A stretch of DNA of 64,000 nucleotides from Anaerococcus vaginalis ATCC 51170 (lineage in GTDB: Bacteria; Bacillota; Clostridia; Tissierellales; Peptoniphilaceae), in assembly GCF_000163295.1 (NCBI RefSeq), contig NZ_GG700527.1, forward strand, positions 1,190,939-1,254,938, read 5' to 3'. How positions within the stretch are numbered: the first letter of the stretch is position 1; each line of letters begins with the position of its first letter. The notes beneath the pieces were generated by a model. The model worked only from the letters and a program-made list of their open reading frames with translations. It was not told the origin of the DNA and did not search any database. The position numbers and the translations under genes were made by a program. This document shows, one piece after another, positions 9,101 to 17,126 of the stretch.

Positions 9101-11479
9101 CTAACTACGCAAGTTTATATTTTCCTTACTTAAATCTTCTAAAAATTCTTTTTCAATTTTTTCTACTTCTTCATCTTTTAAAGTTCCATTATTTTTTCCA
9201 TAAGCTACCTTGTAAGAAATAGATTTTTGTCCATGATCAATTTGACTTCCAGTATAAATATCAAAAATTTCTATATTTCTTACCAAGCCATTTGCTCTTG
9301 AAATAATTATATCTTCAATCATTTGACTTTCTACATTCCTATCACAAGTAAATGAATAATCACGTAAAATTGATGGGAATTTTGAAAGAGCCTTGTATTT
9401 TACTTGGTCGATTTTTTTATCCTTAATCATAGAAAGATCAATTTCAAGTGCCAAGGCTGGATTTTTGATTTTAAATTCTTCCATAACTTCATAGGAAATT
9501 TGTCCCATAATACCAATTTTTTCTCCATCAAGATAAATATTTGCACATCTTCCTGGGTGGAAAGTTTTAATATTTTCTTCAGTTTCAAATCTAAAACCAT
9601 AAAAACCAGTTTTTTTCATAGACTTAATAAAGAAATCTTTCAAATCATAAAAAGAATAATCTCCATAAAGACCCATAGTCAAATATTGTTTTTCTTCTGG
9701 AAGATCAGCCCCATCTTTAATAAAAGCAGTTCCAATTTCATAAAATCTCAAATCATTTTGTTTTTTGGAAATATTTTTATAAAAAGTATCAAGCATATTT
9801 GAAAGAAGGGTTGTTCTCATTACAGAATAATCTTCTCCCAAAGGATTTATAATTTTTATATAATCCCTTAATTTTGAATTTTCATCAACCAACAATTTAT
9901 CATAATCTCTTGGAGAAATAAAAGAATAGGTTGTAATTTCTGAGAATTTTTGTCCAAATAAATTATTTTTTAATTCATCTTTCAATAATCTCATAGGAGT
10001 TTTTTCTCCTCTTTGTAATGATGAATAAAGTGGTTTTGACTCAACTTTTCCCATACCGTAAAGTCTTGCAACTTCTTCGATTAAATCTGCCTCAATTGAA
10101 ATATCCATTCTGAAATTTGGAATATTTGCTTCAATTGTGTCATCATCAATATCTTCAATATCAAATTCCAAAGATTTTAAATAAGAAATCGCATCATCTT
10201 TTGAAAAATCTTTTCCAATTAAAGAATTTAATCTAGAAATTCTAAGTTTTACTTTGTTTTCTGGGCTTTCTTTTATTCCTTCATCAAAATAATCTTCTAA
10301 AACTTCACCAATTCCAAGATCTGTTATTAGTTTCATAACTCTTTTTGATGCAAAATCTGCATTTTCTACAGAAATTTCTTTTTCAAATCTTGATGATGCC
10401 TCAGATCTTAAATTTAAAAACTTAGAAGATTTTCTAATATTATCAGAATCAAAATTAGCTGATTCAAGAAGAATAGTTTTTGTATTTTCTGTAATTTCAC
10501 TATCCATTGAGCCCATAATTCCAGCAAGGCCGATTGCTTCTTTCCCATCAGAAATTACCAAAACTTCTTCATTTAATTTTCTTTCTTCTCCGTCAAGAGT
10601 TTTAATAATCTCTCCGTCATTAGCATCTCTTACAATAATTTTTCTATCGTGTAAAGTTTCAAGATCGTAAGCGTGAAGGGGTTGACCTGTTTCAAGCATT
10701 ACAAAATTTGTAATATCTACAACATTATTTACAGGTCTCATTCCAGCAAGCATCAAACAATTTTTAAGCCATTGAGGAGATTCGCCAACTTTTACATTTT
10801 TAATAATTCTTCCTGTAAATCTTTTACAATTTTTTGATTTGATTTCAATCCCATTAAAGTAATCTTCTTTTTTATCAGAAACTGTTGGATATTCTAATGA
10901 TGGATAAGTAATTTTTTTATCAAAAGATGCAGCAGATTCTCTTGCCATTCCAATAATTGAAAGACAATCAGGTCTATTTGGAGTAATTTCATATTCAATT
11001 ACTGGAGTATTTGAAAATAAAACTTCAACAGCAGGAGTGCCTGGTTTAAATTCTCCAGATAAAACTATAACTCCATCCTTCGATTTTTTTTCAATAACTG
11101 AATCATCATAACCTATTTCTTTGTATGATGTAAGCATTCCTTGACTTACAATTCCAAAAAATTCATGGTCATCAATTTTTTGTCCGTTAATTTCTGATCC
11201 TGATTTAATTACTATAAGATAGTCGCCTTCTTTTGTATTTTTTGCAGAAGTTACTATAGTAATTTCTTCTCCAACATCAATTGTAAGGACAAATAATTTG
11301 TCGGCATTTGGGTGTTTTTCTTGTTTTAAAACTTTTCCTACAACAAGTCCATCTAGTTTATCAGAAATAAAATTTACACTTTCTACGTGTGATCCTGTCT
11401 CTGATAATCTGTCTGTAATTGTTTTTAAATCTTCGTCTAATTTTATATAATCATTTTGCCAAATTAAAGGTACTAACAT
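9101..11479 (-). CDS. pheT: Phenylalanyl-tRNA synthetase beta subunit
   Basis: 792-aa full-length PheT. In order it has the OB-fold tRNA-binding domain (LVVGKVLKQEKHPNADKL, residues about 45-150), B3/B4 editing domain, B5 domain (KLRISRLNSLIGKDFSKDDA), the inactive synthetase-like core, and the C-terminal FDX-ACB anticodon-binding domain (LSKFPSILRDYSFTCD). It pairs with PheS as an alpha2-beta2 enzyme. The gap to pheS is 8 bases, with a good RBS (TAGGAGGGATT). Confidence 0.97.
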   Translation of the reverse strand: MLVPLIWQNDYIKLDEDLKTITDRLSETGSHVESVNFISDKLDGLVVGKVLKQEKHPNADKLFVLTIDVGEEITIVTSAKNTKEGDYLIVIKSGSEINGQKIDDHEFFGIVSQGMLTSYKEIGYDDSVIEKKSKDGVIVLSGEFKPGTPAVEVLFSNTPVIEYEITPNRPDCLSIIGMARESAASFDKKITYPSLEYPTVSDKKEDYFNGIEIKSKNCKRFTGRIIKNVKVGESPQWLKNCLMLAGMRPVNNVVDITNFVMLETGQPLHAYDLETLHDRKIIVRDANDGEIIKTLDGEERKLNEEVLVISDGKEAIGLAGIMGSMDSEITENTKTILLESANFDSDNIRKSSKFLNLRSEASSRFEKEISVENADFASKRVMKLITDLGIGEVLEDYFDEGIKESPENKVKLRISRLNSLIGKDFSKDDAISYLKSLEFDIEDIDDDTIEANIPNFRMDISIEADLIEEVARLYGMGKVESKPLYSSLQRGEKTPMRLLKDELKNNLFGQKFSEITTYSFISPRDYDKLLVDENSKLRDYIKIINPLGEDYSVMRTTLLSNMLDTFYKNISKKQNDLRFYEIGTAFIKDGADLPEEKQYLTMGLYGDYSFYDLKDFFIKSMKKTGFYGFRFETEENIKTFHPGRCANIYLDGEKIGIMGQISYEVMEEFKIKNPALALEIDLSMIKDKKIDQVKYKALSKFPSILRDYSFTCDRNVESQMIEDIIISRANGLVRNIEIFDIYTGSQIDHGQKSISYKVAYGKNNGTLKDEEVEKIEKEFLEDLSKENINLRS

Positions 11480-11487
11480 AATCCCTC

Positions 11488-12510
11488 CTAGAATTGCTCA
11501 ATAAATCTTTTGTCATTATCAAATAGTAATCTAATATCATCTAGTCCGTACTTAACCATGGCAATTCTATCAACTCCAAGACCAAAGGCAAAACCAGTAT
11601 ATTTTTCACTATCTATTCCACAATTTTCTAATACATTTGGATGAACCATTCCTCCACCCAAAAGTTCCATTGACCAACCTGTATTTGAACAAGCAGGACA
11701 TCCCTTGCCACCACAAATCGGACAAGTTACATCAACTTCTAAAGATGGTTCTGTAAATGGAAAATGATGAGGACGATAACGCATTTTCATTTCATCGCCA
11801 AACATTTCTTTTATAAAAGTTTCAAGAGTTGCTTTTAAATTTGCAAGTGATACATTCTCATCAACAACTAAACATTCCAATTGATGAAACATTGGAGAGT
11901 GAGTTGCATCTACTTCATCATTTCTAAAAACTCTTCCAGCTGAAACCATTTTTATTGGAAGTTTCCCTTCATTCATCACACGAATTTGCATACTTGATGT
12001 GTGAGGACGAAGAAGTGTATTTTCATTTATATAAAAAGTGTCAGAAAGTGATCTTGATGGGTGATTTTTTGGAGAATTTAAATCGTCAAAAACATTTTTT
12101 ACTGTATCAATTTCTGGTCCTTCTACAACGTCAAAGCCCATATTTTGAAAAATTTCTTCAAGCTCTGCCATTGTTTGATTTATAACTGAAAAATGTCCGC
12201 TAGAATAGAGATCAAAATTTGCAGTTACATCAATTTTTTCTTCTTTTATTTTTTTATCAAGAAGAATTTTTTTAATTTCTTCTTTTCTTTTTTCTAATTT
12301 TTCTTCAACTTCTTTTGATATTTCATTTATTAACTTACCAGCCATCGGCTTTTCTTCATTTGGTAATTTTGAAATATTTTTCTTTAAAGAAGTAATTTCA
12401 CCTTTTTTACCAAGATATTTAACTCTTAAATCATCAAGAGATTTTAAATCTTCACTTTTTTCAATTGCCTCAGTCGCTTCTTTAACCAAGGCTTCTAATT
12501 TTTCCTTCAT
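11488..12510 (-). CDS. pheS: Phenylalanyl-tRNA synthetase alpha subunit
   Basis: 340-aa class II catalytic subunit. The N-terminal coiled coil (1-85) is followed by class II motifs: LLRPHTSSMQIRVM, FRNDEVDATHSPMFHQLE (motif 2) and GLGVDRIAMVKYGLDDIR (motif 3). The CPICGGKGCPACSNTGWSMELLGGGMVHP insertion is typical of bacterial PheS. It is the first gene after the T-box element at 12542-12725, so its expression, and that of the seven genes after it, is probably controlled by uncharged tRNA-Phe. Confidence 0.97.
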   Translation of the reverse strand: MKEKLEALVKEATEAIEKSEDLKSLDDLRVKYLGKKGEITSLKKNISKLPNEEKPMAGKLINEISKEVEEKLEKRKEEIKKILLDKKIKEEKIDVTANFDLYSSGHFSVINQTMAELEEIFQNMGFDVVEGPEIDTVKNVFDDLNSPKNHPSRSLSDTFYINENTLLRPHTSSMQIRVMNEGKLPIKMVSAGRVFRNDEVDATHSPMFHQLECLVVDENVSLANLKATLETFIKEMFGDEMKMRYRPHHFPFTEPSLEVDVTCPICGGKGCPACSNTGWSMELLGGGMVHPNVLENCGIDSEKYTGFAFGLGVDRIAMVKYGLDDIRLLFDNDKRFIEQF

Positions 12511-12541
12511 CTTTTCTCCTTTAAATTTTGGTACAAAAAAA

Positions 12542-12725
12542 CTGCCCTATAAAAGGACAGAATAATCTGCGGTACCACCTAATTTGATTGTAATAATCCA
12601 CTCAATAATTATAACGCATTACCGTCTCAACTACTTAATTCGTATCAAAGCTAGGCGGGGAATTACTATACCGTTACAAGGTGGCCTCTCATCATCTACC
12701 ACTTGCTTTGCTTGGATAGTATAGC
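12542..12725 (-). promoter_or_regulatory. T-box riboswitch upstream of pheST
   Basis: The minus strand carries the T-box core AGGTGGTACCGCA (12568-12580), then a terminator CTGTCC-loop-GGGCAG with seven T (12542-12560 plus tail). The UGGU bulge would pair with the ACCA end of a tRNA with discriminator A, as expected for tRNA-Phe. The 5' part is unusual: I could not lay out a canonical Stem I, although a GAGAGG purine segment and an apical ACC-N7-GGT hairpin are present. A UUC triplet at 12660-12662 is a possible specifier. The T-box call is firm for the core; the specifier is uncertain. Confidence 0.75.
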
Positions 12726-12727
12726 TT

Positions 12728-13459
12728 TTATCCGCTTTGGCTAAAATTATTCATCAATATTGATGCAGCAATTGCCGCATTTAATGATTCGATTCTTCCA
12801 TCCATTTTTATGGACACAAAATCATTTGATAAACCTTTTAAAGATTTACTAATTCCATTAGCCTCGTTTCCTATTGCTAATATTATTTTATCACAAGATT
12901 TGTAATAATCTACTGATTTTCCATTCATATCTGCCAAAACCAGTTTATAATTTTTATCTAACAAATCTTTTAAATCATTTATTTCGACTTCGATAAAATT
13001 TAACCTAAATATAGAACCCATACTTGCTCTAATTGTTTTTTCGTTGTATATATCTACACAAGAATTTAATAAAATTATATCCTTAAAAGAAAATGCCTCA
13101 GCACTTCTTATGATTGTGCCAAGATTTCCTGGATCTTGTATATGGTCTAAAAGTAAAATTTTATCAGAAGAAATTTCTTTTTGATTTTTTATTTTCAAAC
13201 AAGCTGAAACACCTTCAGGATTTTCCAGTAAAGATAGCTTATCAAATAATTTATTTGAAAAAACTATCTTTTTAAAATTAGTTTCATAATCTTTCATATC
13301 TTCATTTACAAAAACAAACTCGCATTCAAAGTCTTTTGGAATTTGTTCTACAATTTTTATTGATTCGATTATGAAAGAATTAAACTTTTTCCTGTATTTC
13401 TTCTTTTTTAATTTATTTAAATACTTATATTTTTCGTTAGATTCTGATTTTATTATCAT
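12728..13459 (-). CDS. SpoU/TrmH-family RNA 2'-O-methyltransferase
   Basis: 243-aa SPOUT methyltransferase. The N-terminal substrate-binding domain (1-90) is followed by the knotted catalytic domain with motif 1 HIQDPGNLGTIIRSAEAF, motif 2 LAIGNEANGIS and motif 3 IKMDGRIESLNAAIAASI. It methylates ribose in rRNA or tRNA with S-adenosylmethionine; the exact site cannot be told. Translationally coupled to rplT (TAATG). Cotranscription with infC-rpmI-rplT fits a ribosome-maturation role. Confidence 0.9.
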   Translation of the reverse strand: MIIKSESNEKYKYLNKLKKKKYRKKFNSFIIESIKIVEQIPKDFECEFVFVNEDMKDYETNFKKIVFSNKLFDKLSLLENPEGVSACLKIKNQKEISSDKILLLDHIQDPGNLGTIIRSAEAFSFKDIILLNSCVDIYNEKTIRASMGSIFRLNFIEVEINDLKDLLDKNYKLVLADMNGKSVDYYKSCDKIILAIGNEANGISKSLKGLSNDFVSIKMDGRIESLNAAIAASILMNNFSQSG

Positions 13460-13812
13460 TAAGCTGCTTGGTTAGCTAATTCTACTAATTTTGTAAATTC
13501 TTCTGGATTTGATACAGCAATTTCTGCAAGCATTTTTCTATTAATATCTATATTTGCTTTTTTAAGATTTCCCATTAATTTAGAATAGCTTGTTCCATTT
13601 GCTCTTGCTGCTGCATTTATTCTTGCAATCCATAATTTTCTAAAATCTCTTTTTCTTCTTTTTCTTCCAATGAATGCATATTGTAAAGATTTCATTACTG
13701 CTTGGTTTGCAGTTTTGAAAAGTAATGATTTTGAACCGTAGTAACCTTTAGCTTGTTTAAGAACTTTTTTATGTCTTTTTTTAGCGTTTAATGCTCTTTT
13801 TACTCTTGCCAT
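13459..13812 (-). CDS. rplT: Ribosomal protein L20
   Basis: 117-aa L20, the usual length, with the basic N-terminus [42 protein letters not shown] and [12 protein letters not shown]. It is needed for early 50S assembly and, in Firmicutes, represses infC-rpmI-rplT by binding the leader RNA. RBS is AGGAGGAAACA. It lies 12 bases downstream of rpmI. Confidence 0.98.
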   Translation of the reverse strand: MARVKRALNAKKRHKKVLKQAKGYYGSKSLLFKTANQAVMKSLQYAFIGRKRRKRDFRKLWIARINAAARANGTSYSKLMGNLKKANIDINRKMLAEIAVSNPEEFTKLVELANQAA

Positions 13813-13824
13813 TGTTTCCTCCTA

Positions 13825-14025
13825 TTAGATATTTAATAATCTTTTGATATTTTTTGTATCGCCTTTAGATGCCATTGTAGATTTTCTTAATCTTCTTTTT
13901 CTTGCTGGTGTTTTTTTAGCTGTAAGGTGTCCCTTATAAGCTTTGTGTCTTTTTATTTTTCCACTGCCTGTAACTTTAAATCTTTTTGCAGCTGCTCTTT
14001 TTGTTTTGATTTTGTTCTTAGCCAT
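13825..14025 (-). CDS. rpmI: Ribosomal protein L35
   Basis: 66-aa L35 with [20 protein letters not shown] and the lysine/arginine-rich centre [17 protein letters not shown]. Component of the 50S subunit. It sits in the conserved infC-rpmI-rplT order with a strong RBS (AGGAGGCAAAT). Confidence 0.98.
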   Translation of the reverse strand: MAKNKIKTKRAAAKRFKVTGSGKIKRHKAYKGHLTAKKTPARKRRLRKSTMASKGDTKNIKRLLNI

Positions 14026-14034
14026 ATTTGCCTC

Positions 14035-14553
14035 CTATTTTTCTTCTGTCTTTGGTGAAATGAATAGTACAAGTGATCTTCCTTCCATTGCTGGTTTCTT
14101 ATCAACTTGTGCACAATCTCCAACAAATTCCATAAATTTATCTAATACATCATAGCCTAAGTTTTTATGACCCAATTCTCTACCTTTAAATCTTAATGAG
14201 ACTTTTACCTTGTCTCCGTTGTTAAGAAATTTCTTTGTTTGATTAGCCTTGGTTGCTAGGTCATGATCTTCGATATTTAAGCTAAATCTTGTTTCTTTTG
14301 TTTGAGTTGTTTTTTGTTTTTTCTTATTTTCTTTAGCTTTTTTCTCTTGGTCGTATTTAAACTTCCCATAATCCATAATTCTTGCAACTGGTGGCTTAGC
14401 ATTTGGTGACATTAATACTAGATCCAATTGTTTATCATAAGCAATATCCAAAGCTTCATCTTTTGATACAACTCCAATTTGTGATCCGTCTTCGTCTATA
14501 AGTCTAAGCTTATTGTCTCTAATTTCGTCATTAATTTTTAAATCTTTTATAAT
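14035..14553 (-). CDS. infC: Translation initiation factor IF-3, AUU start
   Basis: IF-3 of 172 aa with N-domain (INDEIRDNKLRLIDEDGSQIG), linker (DYGKFKYDQEKKAKENKKKQK) and C-domain (KVSLRFKGRELGHKNLGYDVL). It prevents premature subunit joining and proofreads the initiator codon. The only upstream in-frame conventional start (GTG at 14587-14589) lies inside a terminator hairpin and lacks an RBS. GGAGGTAAC precedes ATT at 14551-14553 (then ATA at 14548-14550), so the start is most likely the AUU known for autoregulated infC; AUA is the alternative. Promoter TTGACA/TATTAT lies at 14730-14735/14707-14712. Confidence 0.9.
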   Translation of the reverse strand: MIKDLKINDEIRDNKLRLIDEDGSQIGVVSKDEALDIAYDKQLDLVLMSPNAKPPVARIMDYGKFKYDQEKKAKENKKKQKTTQTKETRFSLNIEDHDLATKANQTKKFLNNGDKVKVSLRFKGRELGHKNLGYDVLDKFMEFVGDCAQVDKKPAMEGRSLVLFISPKTEEK

Positions 14554-14582
14554 GTTACCTCCAAAATATTCAAATAAAAAAA

Positions 14583-14700
14583 TGGGCACTCAAAGTACCC
14601 ATTAAAATACAAAATATAATTAGAAAAATTTTCTAACAAGAGATTGTAACCTGAAAACAAATTGTCGGCAGGTGAGTAGTGGGTACTTCTTTAACTCTCT
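14583..14700 (-). promoter_or_regulatory. L20-type leader attenuator of infC-rpmI-rplT
   Basis: The leader runs from the predicted start (about 14700) to a terminator whose hairpin spans 14583-14601 and is followed by seven T. The 5' segment AAGTACCCA (14680-14688) is an exact complement of TGGGTACTT (14593-14601), the 5' arm of the terminator. The two pairings are therefore mutually exclusive, giving an antiterminator/terminator switch. This matches the known Firmicute L20 leader by position and logic; L20 would favour one fold. Confidence 0.8.
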
Positions 14701-14706
14701 TTTGTT

Positions 14707-14735
14707 ATAATACAAGAATTTATATTTTTTGTCAA
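14707..14735 (-). promoter_or_regulatory. SigA promoter of infC operon
   Basis: TTGACA (14730-14735), 17-base spacer, TATTAT (14707-14712). The predicted start is near 14700, at the 5' end of the L20 leader. Confidence 0.85.
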
Positions 14736-14796
14736 ATATTTTTATTTGAAAATTTAATTTTAAAATCAAATTTTTTTAAATCAAAATTTAAAATTA

Positions 14797-16173
14797 TTAA
14801 GCTCTTTCATTTAAAATTCTTGCCATTTCAACTCCTGATGCTGAAGCTTGTGATAAGGAATGTGTTACTCCTGATCCATCGCCTAGACAAAATAGATTTT
14901 TTTGACTTGTTTCAAATTCTTCATTAACTTCTACAACTGAATTATAAAATTTAACTTCTATTCCATATAAAAGTGTATCGTCATTTGCCATGCCTGGAGC
15001 AATTTTATCAAGAGCATAAATCATTTCTATTATGTCATCTAATTGTCTTTTTGGCATAACTAAAGACAAATCTCCAGCTGTTGCATTTAAGGTTGGTCTT
15101 AGGAAAGATTTTTTCATTCTTCTTTCTGATGATCTTCTTCCCTTTACAAGATCTCCAAATCTTTGCATCAATACTCCACCACCGAGCATATTTGAAACTC
15201 TTGCAATTGATTCGCCATATTCATTTGAATCTTTAAATGGTTCTGTAAATTTATTTGTAACCAAAAGAGCAAAATTTGTATTTTCTGTTCTAAGTTCTGG
15301 GTTTGCATAAGAGTGACCGTTCACAGTCATAATTCCATTTGTATTTTCTGTTACAACTTCTCCATAAGGATTCATACAAAATGTTCTTACAAGATCGTTA
15401 TATTGTTTTGTTTGATAAACAATTTTTGCTTCATAAACTTTATCTGTTATGTGTTTGAAAATTTCTGCTGGAACTTCTACACGAACTCCAATATCAACCC
15501 TATTTTTTTTCATTTCTACATCAAATTCTTGGCAAGTATCTGAAATCCATTTTGAACCAGATCTTCCAGCAGCAAGAACTAAATATTTACATTTTATTAT
15601 TTCGTTTTTGTCTGTTTTTACAAAATAATATCCGTCTTCAAAATCTACACTTATAACTTTTGTCATAAATTCAAAATCTACAGTATCTTTTACATAATCG
15701 TATATTTTTTGTAAAATTTCTCTGTTTCTTTCTGTACCAAAATGACGAACTTTTGCTGTTAATAAATGCAAATCATTTTTTAGACATTCACTTTTTAATC
15801 CTGTATTTTCTGTTGAATAAAGTGTAGCATCTCCCTTATCAAAATTCATAAGAACAGAATCCACATACTCCATCAATTTAAGAGCCTTATCTTCTCCAAT
15901 ATAATTATGTAAATCTCCACCAAAATTGGTTGTTATATTATATTTTCCATCTGATAAAGTTCCTGCTCCTCCAAATCCATACATTATATTACAAGGATTG
16001 CATCCTATACAAGAATTAACTTTTCCTTCTGATATAGGACATTTTCTAGCTTTTACTTTTCTTCCTGCATCTATTACACAAACTTTTTTATCTGAATTTA
16101 ATTTAGTAAATTCGTAGGCCATAAAAGATCCGCTAGCGCCGCTGCCTACTACAACAACATCATATTCTTTCAT
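14797..16173 (-). CDS. FAD-dependent dehydrogenase (COG2509-like)
   Basis: 458-aa flavoprotein. The N-terminal dinucleotide-binding motif is VVVGSGASGSFMAYEF, followed by the family Cys cluster ARKCPISEGKVNSCIGCNPC and GFGGAGTLSDGK. The C-terminal GDGSGVTHSLSQASASG closes the FAD site. Related proteins are annotated as uncharacterised FAD-dependent dehydrogenases of the BaiN/HI0933-related group; the substrate is unknown. The cysteine cluster could bind an Fe-S centre (inference). The start at 16171-16173 is chosen because AGAAAGGAATATT precedes it and the dinucleotide fold begins at once; an upstream ATG would add 35 hydrophobic residues that do not fit. Monocistronic. Confidence 0.82.
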   Translation of the reverse strand: MKEYDVVVVGSGASGSFMAYEFTKLNSDKKVCVIDAGRKVKARKCPISEGKVNSCIGCNPCNIMYGFGGAGTLSDGKYNITTNFGGDLHNYIGEDKALKLMEYVDSVLMNFDKGDATLYSTENTGLKSECLKNDLHLLTAKVRHFGTERNREILQKIYDYVKDTVDFEFMTKVISVDFEDGYYFVKTDKNEIIKCKYLVLAAGRSGSKWISDTCQEFDVEMKKNRVDIGVRVEVPAEIFKHITDKVYEAKIVYQTKQYNDLVRTFCMNPYGEVVTENTNGIMTVNGHSYANPELRTENTNFALLVTNKFTEPFKDSNEYGESIARVSNMLGGGVLMQRFGDLVKGRRSSERRMKKSFLRPTLNATAGDLSLVMPKRQLDDIIEMIYALDKIAPGMANDDTLLYGIEVKFYNSVVEVNEEFETSQKNLFCLGDGSGVTHSLSQASASGVEMARILNERA

Positions 16174-16315
16174 AATATTCCTTTCTTGTTTCGCATACAT
16201 AATTATTATAGCATTTAAAAATAAAAAACAAAATAATTTTATCTTTAAATTTTTAAACTTATATACTTTTACAAACAAATTTAATATAATGATATTAATT
16301 AAAGTAGAAAGGTAG

Positions 16316-16966
16316 GTGGATTTTTTGAAAGAAAATAAAAAAAATTTAATTTTTGCAACGATTATTTTTATTTTATCTATAATAATAGCAATTATTTTTT
16401 ATGATAGACTTCCGGTAAGAATTCCAATTCATTATGATTTGTATGCAAATTCTAATTTTTATACAAATAAAACTAATGCTTTGTTGTTTGTAATTACTTT
16501 TATGATTTTGCTTTATCTGGCGCTTTTTCTTATCATTAGCCTTGATCCAAAATCTGACAAACACGACAAAAATTATAAGCACATTTTTTTATTATTTATT
16601 CCGATTTTAAATTTTCTTATTGTAAGTTTGACTATTTGGAAAACATTTAATGATAATATTGATGTCGGCAGAATTTTACTTGGGCTTTTTTCTTTGCTTG
16701 TAGCAATTAGCGGAATTTTTATGCCAAAAATAAAAAGAAATTATACAATGGGATTTAGGACATCTTGGGCTATGGAAGATGATTTAGTGTGGAAAAAAAC
16801 TCAAAAATTTGCAGGGATTTTATTTTTCTTTAGCGGAATTATTTCACTTACATCCTTATCATTTTCTTTAAATATTTGCTTTTATATTTTTATAGCCAGT
16901 CTAGTAATTTCAACTTTATTTTCCTTTATTTATTCTTATTATATTTATAGGAAAATAAAAAAATAA
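16316..16966 (+). CDS. SdpI-family (DUF1648) membrane protein
   Basis: 216-aa membrane protein with about six segments. The DUF1648 N-terminal part has the signature LPVRIPIHYDLYANSNFYTNK, and the SdpI C-terminal part has the signature MPKIKRNYTMGFRTSWAMEDDLVWKKTQKFAG. B. subtilis SdpI gives immunity to the SdpC toxin and works as a signalling partner of SdpR. No toxin or regulator gene is next to this copy. GTG start 3 bases after AGAAAGGTAG; the TTG at 16325 is the alternative. It is paralogous to the genes at 46130 and 60427. Confidence 0.8.
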   Translation: MDFLKENKKNLIFATIIFILSIIIAIIFYDRLPVRIPIHYDLYANSNFYTNKTNALLFVITFMILLYLALFLIISLDPKSDKHDKNYKHIFLLFIPILNFLIVSLTIWKTFNDNIDVGRILLGLFSLLVAISGIFMPKIKRNYTMGFRTSWAMEDDLVWKKTQKFAGILFFFSGIISLTSLSFSLNICFYIFIASLVISTLFSFIYSYYIYRKIKK

Positions 16967-16984
16967 ATTTGTAATTTTAAAATG

Positions 16985-17046
16985 AGATTTTTTGTAAGAA
17001 CTTATTAAATGTTTTTGATGAATGTTCTTACAAAGAATCTTTTTTT
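16985..17046 (+). terminator. Terminator after SdpI-like gene
   Basis: Long hairpin with arms AGATTtttTGTAAGAAC and GTTCTTACAaagAATCT, then T7. It lies just before the promoter of the PEPCK-like gene. Confidence 0.75.
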
Positions 17047-17047
17047 C

Positions 17048-17076
17048 TTGTTTTAGATGGGGATTTGATATATAAT
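17048..17076 (+). promoter_or_regulatory. Promoter of PEPCK-like gene
   Basis: TTGTTT (17048-17053), 17-base spacer, TATAAT (17071-17076). It lies about 50 bases before the ATG, which follows AGAAAGAGAGATAAA. Confidence 0.6.
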
Positions 17077-17126
17077 TAATAAAAATTATTAATAAAAATA
17101 GAAAAGAGTAAAGAAAGAGAGATAAA

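Noticed and set aside
9404-9802. 132-residue plus-strand ORF within pheT
   Set aside because: Shadow frame of pheT; F/I/N-rich, no RBS.
14554-14589. GTG-started N-terminal extension of IF-3
   Set aside because: The GTG lies inside the terminator hairpin and has no RBS; an SD sits directly before the AUU at 14551-14553.
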